Origin: Thiohalobacter thiocyanaticus | GTDB lineage: Bacteria; Pseudomonadota; Gammaproteobacteria; Thiohalobacterales; Thiohalobacteraceae | Direction: 5' to 3' | Length of the DNA: 64,000 nucleotides | Assembly (NCBI RefSeq): GCF_003932505.1 | Contig: NZ_QZMU01000001.1 | Span: 372,001 to 436,000 of the forward strand | In this document: positions 1-10,346 of the stretch, piece after piece | Layout: every line of letters starts with the position of its first letter | How positions within the stretch are numbered: the first letter of the stretch is position 1 | Made by a program: the position numbers and the translations under genes | The notes under the pieces: model-generated | Told to the model about the DNA's origin: nothing | Databases searched by the model: none | The model's input: the letters and a program-made list of their open reading frames with translations, nothing else

Positions 1-136
1 ACACCACCCGTTCCTTGAGTAGGCGCGAGTAGATGTCATAGGCCCGCTCGCCGCGCGCCGTCTGCTCGATCACCATCGGCACCAGATTCAGCGCCTGTGC
101 GTCCAGGGCGCCGCCTTTCCCATTCGTATCGGTCAT
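1..136 (-). CDS. clpP: ATP-dependent Clp protease proteolytic subunit, N-terminal part
   Basis: The first 45 residues of ClpP are encoded; the gene runs off the left edge of the window. The start is the ATG at 134-136, giving a protein that opens [14 protein letters not shown] and reaches [20 protein letters not shown], a stretch strongly typical of the ClpP N-terminus (substrate-entry loop, then [18 protein letters not shown]). ClpP is the cytoplasmic serine protease that works with ClpX or ClpA ATPases; the catalytic Ser/His/Asp lie outside the window. It starts 14 bp after the tig stop codon, the usual tig-clpP order, so the two are probably co-transcribed. Confidence 0.93.
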   Translation of the reverse strand, partial: MTDTNGKGGALDAQALNLVPMVIEQTARGERAYDIYSRLLKERVV

Positions 137-150
137 GAAGAAGATTTCCT

Positions 151-1455
151 TTAGCTGTTCGCAGCCTGTCTGAGTTCGATCAACTCTTCGAAAGTGTATG
201 GCTTTTCAGTGATTTTCGCCTGGTCCAGGATCCAGTCCATAACCTGTTCCTCCAGCACCAGGGTCTGGACGCTGGCCATGGCCTCCTGGTTGCCGTAGTA
301 CCACTTCAGGACCTCTTCCGGATCCTCGTAGCCGGCGGCGATGTTCTCGACCAGGGTGCGCATCCGGTCCTGATCGACCTGGATGTTGTTGGCCTTGACC
401 ACCTCGCCGATGAGCAGGCCCAGCAGCACCCGACGCCGGGCCTTGTCCTGAAACAGCTCGCGCGGCAGATTGAGGTTCTGGTTCTGGCCCAGTTGGTTTT
501 GCATATCCTGTGCCAGGCGGTCGACCTCCTCCTCGACCAGGGCGGCGGGCACCTCGATCGGATTCTTCTCGATCAGCGCCTCGAAGGCCCGGTCCTTGAG
601 CACGGCCTTGCGGGCATTTTCCAGCTCCCGCTCCATGTTCTTGCGCACTTCCTCGCGCAGGGCCTCGATCCCGCCCTCGGTCACGCCCAGGGAGGCCGCG
701 AAATCCTCGTCGATCCCGGGCAGTTTCGAGGCCGAGACCTGCTTGACCTTGACGTCGAATTTCACTGCCTTGCCGGCCAGCGCCTCGCTGTGATAATCCT
801 CGGGGAAGGTCAGATCCAGCTGCTTCTCGTCGCCCGGGCTGAGGCCGACCAGGCCTTCCTCGAACCCGGCAATCATGCGCCCGGAGCCGAGCTCGACCGT
901 CATGTCGCTGCCCTCGCCGCCCTCGAAGGGCTCGCCGTCGAGAGTGCCCTTGAAGTCGACCACAACCTGGTCGCCCTGCTCGGCGCCGCGCTCGACCGGC
1001 TCCCAGGTGGCGCGCTGGCGGCGCAGCTTGTCCAGCATGGCGTCGATGTCGGCGTCGGAGATTTCGGTGACCGGCTTCTCGATCTCGATGTCTTCCAGCG
1101 GGGCCAGGGAAAACTCGGGGTAGACCTCGAACACCGCGGTGAATTCCAGGTTCCGGCCCGGCTCGATCTCGCCGGGCTCGATGCGCGGCCCGCCGGCCGG
1201 ACGCAGACCTTCCTGGTTCAGCGCCTCCTGGAAGCTGGAGTTCATCAGCTCACTGGCCACCTCCATCTGCACCTGGCGGCCGTAGCGCTGGCGGACCACC
1301 TTGAACGGCACCTTGCCGGGGCGGAAGCCGGCGATCCGGGCCGTACGGGCCATGGATTTGAGCCGGTTCTCGACCTCCTGGTCCAGCCGCTCGGCCGGAA
1401 CCTCAACCGTCATCCGCCGTTCGAGCGGCCCTGAATTCTCTACCGAAACCTGCAT
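151..1455 (-). CDS. tig: Trigger factor, ribosome-associated chaperone and peptidyl-prolyl isomerase
   Basis: The 434-residue protein has the normal trigger factor length. The ribosome-docking signature GFRPGKVP sits at residues 43-50, inside the N-terminal ribosome-binding domain (about 1-145). An FKBP-type PPIase domain follows (about 150-245, including [20 protein letters not shown]), then the long helical C-terminal chaperone arms. It binds the ribosome at the exit tunnel and shields nascent chains in the cytoplasm. It lies directly upstream of clpP, 14 bp apart, the conserved tig-clpP-clpX arrangement. The tRNA-Leu gene lies about 120 bp upstream on the same strand. Identification is from the signature and length together with the neighbourhood. 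Confidence 0.97.
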   Translation of the reverse strand: MQVSVENSGPLERRMTVEVPAERLDQEVENRLKSMARTARIAGFRPGKVPFKVVRQRYGRQVQMEVASELMNSSFQEALNQEGLRPAGGPRIEPGEIEPGRNLEFTAVFEVYPEFSLAPLEDIEIEKPVTEISDADIDAMLDKLRRQRATWEPVERGAEQGDQVVVDFKGTLDGEPFEGGEGSDMTVELGSGRMIAGFEEGLVGLSPGDEKQLDLTFPEDYHSEALAGKAVKFDVKVKQVSASKLPGIDEDFAASLGVTEGGIEALREEVRKNMERELENARKAVLKDRAFEALIEKNPIEVPAALVEEEVDRLAQDMQNQLGQNQNLNLPRELFQDKARRRVLLGLLIGEVVKANNIQVDQDRMRTLVENIAAGYEDPEEVLKWYYGNQEAMASVQTLVLEEQVMDWILDQAKITEKPYTFEELIELRQAANS

Positions 1456-1577
1456 TTTTAACCTCGATTATATTTGCGTTTCCCTCAAACCGGCGCGGCG
1501 CGCCCTACTTCACCGGCAGACCCGGCCCGTAAGGGCGGCCGGCCGGTGGCCTGTGTCCGCTTGATACCTCTGCGCAT

Positions 1578-1662
1578 TGGTGCGAAAGGAGAGACTCGAA
1601 CTCTCACGGGTTGCCCCACTGGAACCTAAATCCAGCGCGTCTACCAGTTCCGCCACTTTCGC
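1578..1662 (-). tRNA. tRNA-Leu (anticodon TAG)
   Basis: An 85-nt cloverleaf with encoded CCA can be folded. The acceptor stem GCGAAAG pairs with CTTTCGC. The anticodon stem CTGGA/TCCAG encloses the loop TTTAGGT, giving TAG. A long variable arm, typical of tRNA-Leu, and a GTTCGAGTC T-loop are present. It is the last gene of a five-tRNA cluster read on the minus strand toward tig. Confidence 0.95.
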
Positions 1663-1784
1663 GCTTGCTACTCAATCGGGGGATTATAGCGTGCCGCGCA
1701 GGCCGCGCGAACCCTATAAATATTGATGAGAATACGGAAAATCGGCGTGCGGGGCGAGATTGCCCGTGCCTGGGGAAGAGAAAA

Positions 1785-1860
1785 TGGTGGGCCGTGAAGG
1801 ACTCGAACCTTCGACCAAGTGATTAAGAGTCACCTGCTCTACCAACTGAGCTAACGGCCC
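1785..1860 (-). tRNA. tRNA-Lys (anticodon CTT)
   Basis: A 76-nt cloverleaf with encoded CCA. The acceptor GGGCCGT pairs with ACGGCCC. The anticodon stem GGTGA/TCACT closes the loop CTCTTAA, so the anticodon reads CTT. It is the second-to-last gene of the cluster. Confidence 0.95.
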
Positions 1861-1951
1861 AAATTCCGTCGGAATTATACCGGGGCCTTGCATCCCCGAC
1901 CAGCCTTTCAATGAACGTTTGCCGGTCCTGCCGCAGCAGGACACCGCAATA

Positions 1952-2028
1952 TGGGGTGGACGATGGGAGTTGAACCCACGACCGCAGGAGTCACAATCCT
2001 GTGCTCTACCAACTGAGCTACGCCCACC
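1952..2028 (-). tRNA. tRNA-His (anticodon GTG)
   Basis: A 77-nt tRNA with encoded CCA and anticodon loop TTGTGAC (anticodon GTG). The encoded extra 5' G (G-1, at 2028) faces C73, the identity element specific to tRNA-His, which supports the assignment beyond the anticodon. Confidence 0.96.
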
Positions 2029-2076
2029 ATTGATCTCGGGCCGATGACCCGGAACCGCCACACCGGGTGTGGCAGA

Positions 2077-2153
2077 TGGTACCCCGGGAGGGATTCGAAC
2101 CCCCGACCTAGGGCTTAGAAGGCCCTTGCTCTATCCACCTGAGCTACCGGGGC
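2077..2153 (-). tRNA. tRNA-Arg (anticodon TCT)
   Basis: A 77-nt tRNA with encoded CCA. The anticodon stem AGGGC/GCCCT encloses the loop CTTCTAA, giving TCT. The first acceptor pair is a G-T wobble; the remaining stem is fully paired. Confidence 0.94.
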
Positions 2154-2183
2154 GCTGAATCCTCGTTCCCCACCGGGCGCCTA

Positions 2184-2260
2184 TGGTCGGGGTAGAGGGA
2201 TTTGAACCCCCGACATCCTGCTCCCAAAGCAGGCGCGCTACCAGACTGCGCTATACCCCG
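2184..2260 (-). tRNA. tRNA-Pro (anticodon TGG)
   Basis: A 77-nt tRNA with encoded CCA. The anticodon stem CCTGC/GCAGG encloses the loop TTTGGGA, giving TGG. It is the first gene of the minus-strand cluster, about 120 bp downstream of a strong sigma70-type promoter. Confidence 0.95.
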
Positions 2261-2379
2261 GTATGCCAGCTGTCCCTGGCCTGTCGTTCCTCAACCCGAC
2301 CAGGCGCTGAACGGCCGTTACGATCCCGCTGATCCGGACCGCCGATCCGGGTGGATACCGGGCCGGGGCAAGGGCGCAG

Positions 2380-2408
2380 ATAATACGCCGCGCCCCCGTT
2401 GGCGTCAA
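2380..2408 (-). promoter_or_regulatory. Sigma70-type promoter of the tRNA cluster
   Basis: Read on the minus strand the segment has TTGACG (2403-2408), a 17-bp spacer and TATTAT (2380-2385), close to the -35/-10 consensus. The bases just after the -10 (CTGCGCCC) are GC-rich, a discriminator of the kind associated with stringent control of stable RNA genes. It faces the five tRNA genes. The promoter match is read from sequence; the stringent control is inferred. Confidence 0.7.
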
Positions 2409-2509
2409 TTCACCGGCCATTGCCGGAGGCACCCCTTGTGCCTTGATGGCGCGCGCGAGCGCGTGCGAGAATGCCCCGCTTCCCCGGCAGGTTGAATAAG
2501 GACAATCCG

Positions 2510-3370
2510 ATGGCTGCGCAGTTGATCGACGGCAAGGCGATTGCGGCGGGTGTCCGTGGCGAAATCAAGTCACGGGTCGATGCCCGGCTGGCCGCCGGTA
2601 AGCGCCGCCCCGGCCTGGCCGTGGTGCTGGTGGGCAGCGATCCGGCCTCCCAGGTGTATGTGCGCAACAAGCGTCGCGCCTGCGAGGAAGCCGGCATCCT
2701 TTCGCTCGGCCACGACCTGCCGGAGACCACCACCGAGGCCGAACTTCTGGCGCTGATCGACCGGCTGAACGCCGATCCCGAGATCGACGGCATCCTGGTC
2801 CAGCTGCCCCTGCCCTCGCACATCGACACCGAGACCGTGGTCGAACGCATCCGTCCGGACAAGGACGTCGATGGCTTTCATCCCTACAATCTCGGCCGCC
2901 TGGCCCTGCGCATTCCCATCATGCGCCCCTGCACCCCCTTCGGGGTGATGACCCTGCTGCGGGCGATCGACGAAGGCTTCTACGGCCGCCAGGCCGTGGT
3001 GGTGGGCGCCTCCAACCATGTCGGCCGACCGATGGGGCTGGAGCTGCTGCTGGCCGGCTGCACCGTCACCACCTGCCACCGTTTCACGCAGAACCTGGAC
3101 TGGCATGTCGGTCAGGCCGACATCCTGGTGGTGGCCGTGGGCAAGCCCGGCATCGTACAGGGCGAGTGGGTCAAACCGGGGGCGACCGTGATCGACGTGG
3201 GCATCAACCGCACCGGGGAAGGCAAGCTGATCGGGGATGTCACCTTCGAAGCCGCCTGCGAACGCGCCGCCTTGATCACACCGGTGCCCGGCGGGGTGGG
3301 CCCGATGACCGTCGCCACACTGCTGCAGAACACCCTGCTCGCCGCCGAGCGCTTTCACGACACCGACTGA
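2510..3370 (+). CDS. folD: Bifunctional methylenetetrahydrofolate dehydrogenase/cyclohydrolase
   Basis: The 286-residue protein interconverts 5,10-methylene-, 5,10-methenyl- and 10-formyl-tetrahydrofolate in the cytoplasm, supplying one-carbon units for purine and formyl-Met synthesis. Visible family marks are the substrate-site segment [11 protein letters not shown] with the catalytic lysine at residue 54, the Rossmann loop [12 protein letters not shown] for NADP, and the C-terminal signature [11 protein letters not shown]. An in-frame ATG lies 13 codons upstream, but the ATG at 2510 is preceded by AAGGAC at a suitable distance and gives the conserved N-terminus MAAQLIDGK. It is divergent from the tRNA cluster. 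Confidence 0.96.
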   Translation: MAAQLIDGKAIAAGVRGEIKSRVDARLAAGKRRPGLAVVLVGSDPASQVYVRNKRRACEEAGILSLGHDLPETTTEAELLALIDRLNADPEIDGILVQLPLPSHIDTETVVERIRPDKDVDGFHPYNLGRLALRIPIMRPCTPFGVMTLLRAIDEGFYGRQAVVVGASNHVGRPMGLELLLAGCTVTTCHRFTQNLDWHVGQADILVVAVGKPGIVQGEWVKPGATVIDVGINRTGEGKLIGDVTFEAACERAALITPVPGGVGPMTVATLLQNTLLAAERFHDTD

Positions 3371-3391
3371 CACCTGATCAAGGCCCTTGCA

Positions 3392-3469
3392 GGTTGGGTG
3401 GAGCGTAGCGCAACCCATCGTTTCCCGGCATGCCGATGGGTTACGGCGGCAGGCGCCTCCACCCATCCT
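3392..3469. repeat. Palindromic intergenic repeat, family K
   Basis: An imperfect inverted repeat has arms that read GTTGGGTGGAGCG and, inverted, TCCACCCATCC, with an inner pair CAACCCATCG/CGATGGGTTA. It fills the convergent gap between folD and the GGDEF/EAL gene and could act as a bidirectional terminator. A related half-copy lies near 44,391-44,424. Confidence 0.6.
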
Positions 3470-3482
3470 GGGCAGTGCAGAT

Positions 3483-5906
3483 TCAACCGCAGTCGCGGGC
3501 AACCACCCGGGTCAGGCCGCGCGTGGCCAGCAGCTCGGTCAGGGGCAGCGGCCGGCCGATGCCGTAGCCCTGGGCATAGTTCACACCCAGGTCCTGTAAC
3601 GCCTCGCGGATGGCGTCGTTCTCGACGAATTCGGCAATGGTCTGGATGTTCATCACATGGCCGACGTTGTTGATGGCCTCGACCATGGCATGATCGATCG
3701 GATCCTCCACCATGTCGCGCACGAAACTGCCGTCGATCTTCAGGTAATCCACTTCCAGGTTTTTCAGGTAGGCGAACGAACTCAGCCCGCTGCCGAAATC
3801 ATCCAGCGCGAAGCGGCAGCCCAGTGACTTGAGCTGCTTGATGAAGCGCGCAGCCCGGCGCAGGTTGGCGATCGCCGCGGTTTCGGTGATCTCGAAACAG
3901 AACCGCCCGGCGGGCACCGGCGAGTCGGCGATGCGGCGCAGCAGGTAGCGCAGGAACTCGTCCTCGCCCAGAGAGCGACCCGAGATGTTGATGGTCCAGA
4001 CCGCCTCGCGCAGCGGACCCCGCTCGATGGTGGCGGCGGTATCCAGCACCCGGTCCACCACCCAGCGGTCCACCTCGGGCATCATGTTGTAACGCTCGGC
4101 GGCGGGGATGAAGGCCATGGGCGGCACCTCCTCGCCGTTCTCGTCGCAGATGCGCAGCAGGATCTCGTAATGCACCGGCAGGCCGGGATCGCTGACCGGC
4201 TCGATGACCTGCGAATAGAGTACGAACCGGTCCTCCTCGATGGCCTTGCGGATGCGCGCTACCCAGCGCATTTCGCCCTGGCGGCGCTTGAGTTCGTGAT
4301 CGTCCGGCTTGTAGACATGGATGCGGTTGCGGCCGCTGTCCTTGGCCGCGTAACAGGCCACATCGGCGGCACTGTAGACCTCGGTCATGTTGTGGATGGA
4401 GGCGTTGACCGTGACCACGCCGATGCTCACGCCGATCTCGAAGCTGTGTTCCTCGTGCACGAAGCGGAAATCGCGTACCGTCTTGCGCAGATCCTCCGCC
4501 ACCCGTCGGGCCTGCTCCAGCGAACAGTGCATGAGCAGTACGCCGAACTCGTCACCGCCCAGGCGGGCGAGGATATCGGCATCCCGGATCCGGCCCTGCA
4601 GCAGCACGGCAATCTGGCGCAGCAGTTCATCGCCGGCGATGTGGCCGCAGGTGTCGTTGACTAGCTTGAACTGATCCAGGTCCAGGTAGCACAGGGCATG
4701 CTCGTCTCCGCGCAGGCGGGACTCCTCGATGGCTTCCTTCAGGCGCTGCTCGAACTCACGGCGGTTGTACAGGCCGGTGAGGGCGTCATGGGTTGCCTGG
4801 TAGGAGAGCTGGCGGGCGAGCTTGCGCGCATGCCCCACGTCGTGGAACACCATGACCGCGCCGATGATGCCGCCGCTGCGCTCGCGGATGGGCGCGGCCG
4901 AATCGGCGATCGCCACCTCCTCGCCGTCAGCGCGCACCAGCACAGTATGATCGGCCAGCTCCAGAATCTCGCCGCACTTGAGACACTGATCGACAGGATT
5001 TTCCACCGGTTGGCGGGTGTTTTCATTGATCAACTGCATGATCTCGCGCAGCACCCGGCCCTGAACCTCGTGCAGCTGATAGCCGGTCAGGCGTTCGGCC
5101 ACGGGGTTGAAGTATTCGATGCAGCCGGTCTCGTCGGTAGTAATCACCGCATCGCCGATGGAATGCAGCGTGACCTCGACCCTTTCCTTTTCATGATACA
5201 GAGCCGATTCCGACTCGCGGACCCGCGCCAGCGCGTCCCTGAGCTCATCCTGCTGCACCAGCAGGTAGTCCAGGGCCTTGTTGAAGAATTTGCCGAGAAA
5301 ACCGAACTCGTCCTGACGGGTCTCGTCGAATCGCGCCTGTTCATCACCGGCGGTGAAACGCTGTGCCGTGGTGACCATGCCGATGAAGGGCTGGGTCAGC
5401 AGCCGCTGGAGTATCCATTGCAGGATGAAGCCGAAAGCGGAGAACAGCACGCCCATGGTGATGAGCAGCTCCTTGCGCATACGCGCAACCTCTGCCTCGA
5501 CCGCCGGGAGATAGATCACCACGCGCTGCAGGCCGGATGTGTCAGCCGGGCCGGCATTCGCCTGCAGCGTCTGCTCGTGACGGTCCTGCCCGCCGGTGAT
5601 GCGACCGAAACGCAGGCGCTGTTCGGCCAGGACGATTTCGGCACCCTCCAGGCCATGTTGTTCGACCACTGTTTCGACAGCCGATGAGAGTGCATCAATC
5701 GATGCAACCTCGCGCCCGGCCAGCAGCTCGACCACCGCCTCGCTGAAGCGGTTGCTCTGCAGGGCATGCCGGCCGCGTATGTCCTCTTCCAGGGTCCGCA
5801 TCTGGAACAGGGTCAGAATCAGGCCGACGAAGACAGTTCCCCAGAACACGATGCCGGTGATCTTGGTGGGAAGCCGTGCGCGCAGTTGCTGGGTCGAATC
5901 CTGCAT
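3483..5906 (-). CDS. Membrane-bound PAS-GGDEF-EAL cyclic-di-GMP signalling protein
   Basis: This 807-residue protein has an N-terminal membrane helix (about 16-36), a periplasmic stretch, a second helix (about 150-170) leading to a HAMP-like region, a PAS domain (about 245-370), GGDEF (motif near residue 449) and EAL. GGDEF domains make cyclic-di-GMP. The motif is intact, and an RxxD product-inhibition site (RDAD) precedes it by five residues. The EAL domain hydrolyses cyclic-di-GMP; here the signature reads EIL (YEILLR), but the Glu, the NIS asparagine, EITET, DDFGSG, the LKIDG lysine, AEFVEN and QGY are all kept, so phosphodiesterase activity is possible. It closely resembles the protein at 37,379-39,832. 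The net activity is not predictable from sequence. Confidence 0.9.
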   Translation of the reverse strand: MQDSTQQLRARLPTKITGIVFWGTVFVGLILTLFQMRTLEEDIRGRHALQSNRFSEAVVELLAGREVASIDALSSAVETVVEQHGLEGAEIVLAEQRLRFGRITGGQDRHEQTLQANAGPADTSGLQRVVIYLPAVEAEVARMRKELLITMGVLFSAFGFILQWILQRLLTQPFIGMVTTAQRFTAGDEQARFDETRQDEFGFLGKFFNKALDYLLVQQDELRDALARVRESESALYHEKERVEVTLHSIGDAVITTDETGCIEYFNPVAERLTGYQLHEVQGRVLREIMQLINENTRQPVENPVDQCLKCGEILELADHTVLVRADGEEVAIADSAAPIRERSGGIIGAVMVFHDVGHARKLARQLSYQATHDALTGLYNRREFEQRLKEAIEESRLRGDEHALCYLDLDQFKLVNDTCGHIAGDELLRQIAVLLQGRIRDADILARLGGDEFGVLLMHCSLEQARRVAEDLRKTVRDFRFVHEEHSFEIGVSIGVVTVNASIHNMTEVYSAADVACYAAKDSGRNRIHVYKPDDHELKRRQGEMRWVARIRKAIEEDRFVLYSQVIEPVSDPGLPVHYEILLRICDENGEEVPPMAFIPAAERYNMMPEVDRWVVDRVLDTAATIERGPLREAVWTINISGRSLGEDEFLRYLLRRIADSPVPAGRFCFEITETAAIANLRRAARFIKQLKSLGCRFALDDFGSGLSSFAYLKNLEVDYLKIDGSFVRDMVEDPIDHAMVEAINNVGHVMNIQTIAEFVENDAIREALQDLGVNYAQGYGIGRPLPLTELLATRGLTRVVARDCG

Positions 5907-6000
5907 GTCTGTAAGCGGTCTCTCAGGTCGGGTATGCAGCCTCGGCCGGCAACGGCACCCGGCTGAACAGCGTCATGGCGGGGGGACGGCGGTCACCGGC

Positions 6001-6399
6001 TCACCGGAAGCCGGCGAACTTGAGCGAGATCAGTACCGGACATACGCCGCTTATCCCTGCCCCCAGGATGGCGAAACCCATGAAACCAGGAAAGAACCAG
6101 AGCATCTCGGTGAACACGAACACGGACAGGATCAGGAACAGCGAGACCATGATCCGCCAGGCCCGTTCGGCATCGAAGGGCAGCTGCAGGCGGCGCCGGG
6201 CGGGTGCGAAGTCATCGCCATCGACCAGGCAGCCACTCTCGCCGCCGGACAGTCGCCCGAGCACCAGCGGCAGGCGCAGGTTGGTCACGCCCTCCAGCAG
6301 CATGACCACGATCAGACCCAGGATCAGGCCGGGCAGTTCGAAATACAGTGCCACCAGCAACAATGTGCCCAGCAGCGCGCGATAGATTCGATCGGTCAT
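6001..6399 (-). CDS. Small inner-membrane protein of unknown function
   Basis: This 132-residue protein starts at MTDRIYRALLG (ATG at 6397-6399; an in-frame upstream start at 6444 is less likely, because the added N-terminus is polar and atypical). It has two hydrophobic segments near the N-terminus (ALLGTLLLVALYF and LILGLIVVMLLEGV), a charged loop rich in Asp/Arg, then further hydrophobic stretches in MVSLFLILSVFVFTEML and FMGFAILGAGI. It resembles the loosely defined YgaP-like/DUF2892-type small membrane proteins, but this is tentative. It is followed at 102 bp by the GGDEF/EAL gene on the same strand. No function is assigned. Confidence 0.6.
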   Translation of the reverse strand: MTDRIYRALLGTLLLVALYFELPGLILGLIVVMLLEGVTNLRLPLVLGRLSGGESGCLVDGDDFAPARRRLQLPFDAERAWRIMVSLFLILSVFVFTEMLWFFPGFMGFAILGAGISGVCPVLISLKFAGFR

Positions 6400-6585
6400 G
6401 TGTCTCCGCCTGCCTGACGCCCACCCGTCATTGCAGTGGGTCATGTGAATACAACTTTATGTTTTTTAGTGATAAACCGTCTATTTTCCTATAGCGGCGG
6501 CAGGCGGGAAATCTTGATGGATTCGGTCTAAACCGGGGCGGGGGAGAGGATCACCGGCGGAGGCTGAAAAACGTGATCAGCGCCT

Positions 6586-7990
6586 TCAGGCCCGGCGCCA
6601 GCTGGTGCCTTCGGGCCCGTCCTCGAGCAGGATGCCCTGGGCCTTGAGCTCATCGCGCGGATGCGGTCGGACTCGGCCCAGTTCTTCTCCGCCCGGGCCT
6701 GGCGGCGCCGGGTGATCAGGGCCTCGATCTGAACGCCATCCAGTTCGCTCCCGCCGGCGCCGGCTCCGCGCAGGTAGTCTTCCGGATCGGCCTGCAGCAG
6801 TCCGATGACCCCGCCCAGGCGGTGCAGGGTGGCGGCCAGCACGGCGGCGCGGTCAGGATCCTCGCTCTTGGCACGGTTCAGTTCGCGGGCCAGCTCGAAC
6901 AGCTGGGCGATGGCCTCGGGGGTGTTGAAGTCGTCGTCCATGCGGGCCCGGAAATCCGCCACCGCCTGCGCATCCGGCTCATCGGCGGGACTGACACCGC
7001 GCAGCGCGGTATAGAGCCGGTCCAGCGCGCCGCGGGCCTTGTGCAGATTTGCCTCGGTGTAGTTCAGCGGACTACGATAGTGGCTGCTGAGGATGAAGAA
7101 CCGCACCACCTCGGGCAGGAATTGTGACAGCACTTCACGCACGGTGAAGAAGTTGCCCAGCGATTTGGACATCTTCTCCTCGTCGACCTGAACGAAGCCG
7201 TTGTGGATCCAGTAGTTGACGAAGTGGCAGCCGGTGGCCGCCTCGGACTGGGCGATCTCGTTCTCGTGATGAGGGGGAACTTGAGGTCCATGCGGCCGCC
7301 GTGATGTCGAAATGCGCACTCAGGCATTCGTTGACATGGCCGAGCATTCGATGTGGCCACCCCCGGCTCGGCCCGGTCCCCCCAGGGGGAATCCGCAGCT
7401 CGGCGCGTCCGGCTTGGGCCGCCTTCCACAGCACGAAGTCCAGCGGATCGGCCTTGGCCTCGTCAACATCGATGCGGGCAACCGGCGCGGCAGCCGAATC
7501 CGGCTTCTCGCCGGACAGGCGGCCATGGACTCGAAAACCGGCTGACACATGCATAAAGACGTCATTCACCATTGCCCGCCTGATAGGCCGTAGCCCCGGT
7601 CCACCGGGGTGGCGATCATGTCGAGGAATGCACTGCATCGACGTGGTAGCCCGCGCTCATGATAGGGGGGCGCACACCCAGCGCGGCGCTGTCCTCAGTG
7701 CATGGCTTCGATGAAGCGGGGATCCGGGAGGTCCATGGAAATCGACTCGCCCTTCTCGTTGGCGCGCTGGATGATCTTTGTCGTAATGTCGGTTGATGTG
7801 CGCCATGGTCAGCTCAAGCCCAGCTCGCGCGATAACGTGGCGATCACGTTCGAAACACCACCAGCACCCGGCGTGCCCCAGGTGACAGTAGTGCATAGAC
7901 CGTCATGCCGCAGAACATACATCCCACCCGGCCGGGTTAGTGGCGGAATACCTCTTCTCGCGGGGTCAGGCTGTTGTAGATCTGCAGCAT
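6586..7990 (-). pseudogene. cysS: Cysteinyl-tRNA synthetase, broken by multiple frameshifts
   Basis: The start MLQIYNSLTPREE (ATG at 7988-7990), the pieces MTVYALL, the zinc/active-site fragments equivalent to GHPGWHIECSAMS and GGGMDLKFP, and the long C-terminal segment HHENEIAQ through [12 protein letters not shown] to [10 protein letters not shown] are all those of CysRS, which charges tRNA-Cys. They lie in the right order and total length (about 1.4 kb) but in three frames, with many one- or two-base indels. About 250 residues at the C-terminal side are uninterrupted, then a last frameshift in CGCGATGAG precedes the expected ending and the stop at 6586-6588. CysRS is normally essential, so sequencing error is the leading explanation; real decay cannot be excluded from the window alone. 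Confidence 0.85.
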
Positions 7991-8028
7991 GCTGTTTCCC
8001 ACCCCCTTGGGGGGGTTTTTAAATCCGT

Positions 8029-9513
8029 TCAGTTGTTGCACAGGGCCGCGGCCCGGCGCAGGGCGGCGCTGATGCGGGGCTTGCCCAGCAGGGTCACAGC
8101 GCGGCCGAGTTCGAGGCCGGTGCAGCCAACGCCGCCGTGTTTTCGGGATCGTACAGCTCGCCGGTTGAGGGGCCGCACGCAGCGGCATGAACAGCTGTTT
8201 GCCCTTGACGCCGGCAGCCTGGCCCACGGCCTTGGCATAGGATCGGAAATCCGCGTGGCCGGCATTGATCTCGGCGTCGGCGGTCTCGAAGAAGGACCGT
8301 CCGGCGTCCCTGATCACCTGCCTCGCGTCGGGATGTAGTTGTCGTCCGCTCGGCAACAGGTTGGTGGCCCGACGAAGGCATCGCCGGCAATCTAGATATT
8401 GTCGGCGGATTGGCCTGCACGAAGGCGATAGCCGGTCGGTGGAACGAATCGGCCAGCGGTCCTGCCGTGATGAATCTGTGACCTGTGCAACCACTCCCAC
8501 ATGCTCGCATCGGTGGCATGCTGAATGGCCTCCGCTGACCATTGCCAGCTCTGCGGTCGTGCCGGGCCGGGGCGCCCTGCCCAGACGATCCCGGTGAGAA
8601 CCCTGCGCAAGCTCTTCCAAAACCCGATAGCCATCCTGTTCACAGGTATGCCCCAGCCGGGCCAGGTGATTGCACAGGGCGTCGGGCAGATAGCCGGTCT
8701 CGCGCAGTTCGCGCAGACTCTGGCTGCGTGAACGCTTGGACAGGGCGCGCCGTCCTCACAGCACGATCATGGTAATGGGGCCGTAGGCCGGTGCCGGGAG
8801 ATTCCCAGCGCATCGGGAGCATGACTGGCGCGGGGTGTTGTGCAGGTTATCCTCGCCACGCAGCACATGTCCACGCCCCATCGGGCATCGTCGATGGCAT
8901 GCTGAAAAGAGGCCGCGGCTGCCGTCGCCGCGGCGGATATGAAAATCAACGATCTCCTCGCTGCGAAAACGCTCGCCCCCCGCACCCTGTCATGAAAACT
9001 CGATCTTCTCCTCGCCCCCGGCGGCAACCCGGAAGCCGCATGTCGGCGCGGCGGCCCCCCGCGCGCGGGCGCGCCGTTCATCGGGCACTGAGCCGGCACA
9101 TGTGCCGGGAGAACGCGGGGCTGCCCGGCACCTGCTGCGCCTTGCGCGCGATGGCGAAGCTCCTGTGGCGCTGCTGTAGCAGGGTAGCCAGGGCGGGGGC
9201 CGCGATCACCGCTTCGAAATAAGTTCTAGATCCCGGCCCCGTTCGGACTGGGCATAGGGCCCCGCATCGCCGCTGCACCACCCCGGACCCGTCATGCACA
9301 GTTCCAGACCCAGCCAGCGCAGATCGCGCTGCAGCTGCTCGCCGTACTTATCCCCCGGCGGCGCTCGCGATCCGTGTCCCCTCGATGGCGCAGCAGGAGA
9401 CCGCCGCCGTGATGCCGGCCAGCAGGGCGTTGACAGGCGGTGCGGGGGCGGTGCCGGGGTGGCATCTCCCCCGTGGGACTGGTGCGAACGGGTTGTGACG
9501 AGGGCTGCCTCAT
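8029..9513 (-). pseudogene. gltX: Glutamyl-tRNA synthetase, broken by many frameshifts
   Basis: Scattered fragments match GluRS in order. The start region has parts of FAPSPTGEM (read as FAP and PTGEM in different frames), then the equivalent of LLRIEDTDRERS, PAPAYGPITMIV, an LSKR-like segment, the LREL and ALCNHLARLGH region, and a C-terminal stretch AEINAGHADFRSY and GVKGKQLFMPLRAA. The total span of about 1.48 kb fits a full-length gene of about 465 codons. Several breaks are one-base losses in short homopolymers, for example CGTTTC read as CGTTC. It lies directly upstream of cysS on the same strand. The N-terminal half is the most damaged. A GluRS is essential, so an intact copy should exist elsewhere or this sequence is inaccurate. 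Confidence 0.75.
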
Positions 9514-9668
9514 TCGGGCGGAATCATAGCCTTATCATCAGGTTCCAGTGCCAGACGCCGGGTGCCAGGCTATCGGCAATGGGAACCGGCGGGTTTTTCC
9601 CTTCTCCCCGCCGGGAAAGCCGTTATCTGACATGGCCGCGTCCGAACCGCCGCAACGAGCACGCCATC

Positions 9669-10279
9669 ATGTTGAAAACGATTATTATTCCAGATCTGGC
9701 CGGCCCTGATCCTGCTCGCCGCTTCACATTCACGCCGCACGACCAAGAGCCGATCCGTGACGGTACGCATGCGACCACATGGGCGACTCGTCCTCGAACT
9801 CGAACGCGCGAAAAGCCCCCGTCACCCGTGAGAACTTCCTGGAATACGCACGTTTCCGGATCCTACTACTGCAAACAGCTTCCTCGTGTCATAACCCGGC
9901 TTCAAATGATCCAGGGCGGCTGGTTTCGAGCCCGGCATAGGCAGAAGCATACCCGTAGCCCCCGATCAAGAAGAACGAGCCGACAACGGCCTGAAGAACG
10001 TCGAAGGCGCCTCCCGCCATGGCCGCACCACCTGACACCGAACTCGGCCTCCTCCAGAGTTCTTCAGCATGTGAAGGACAACGGAGTTTCCCTCACTTCA
10101 CCTCGACCACACCCGCAGGGCTGGGGTACTACTGAAACTGTGGCGTCTTCGGCAAGTCACCGAGGATCTGGACGTGTTCACGCCATCGAGAAGGTCGCCA
10201 CCATGCAGCGAGGGCGGCCACCAGGACGTCCGCAGGAGGACTCGTGATCGATGAATGAGTCACGGAAGTCGAGGAATAG
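9669..10279 (+). pseudogene. ppiA: Periplasmic peptidyl-prolyl cis-trans isomerase (cyclophilin), frameshifted
   Basis: The fragments follow a secreted cyclophilin. A start ATG at 9669 leads, after a frame change, into a signal-peptide-like stretch IWPALILLAASHS. Next come pieces equivalent to GDLVLELERAKAPVT, ENFLEYARF, MIQGG, VKDNG, PQGWGY and the ending DVV.ESVTEVE. All are present in order, but in alternating frames over about 610 bp, as expected for a protein of about 200 residues. Cyclophilins isomerise X-Pro bonds in exported proteins. In many gammaproteobacteria a cyclophilin gene lies between cysS and lpxH, divergent from cysS, exactly as here. The indel pattern is the same as in its neighbours. 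Confidence 0.7.
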
Positions 10280-10346
10280 ACTCACACACAGGCCGCCGTG
10301 CTGCGGCCGTACCTCAGAGCCTGGATAACACACACCCCCCCTGCAA

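Noticed and set aside
6586..9513. Several apparent new genes of 60-260 codons on both strands
   Set aside because: They are fragments or shadows of cysS and gltX. The pieces match these families in order across frames.
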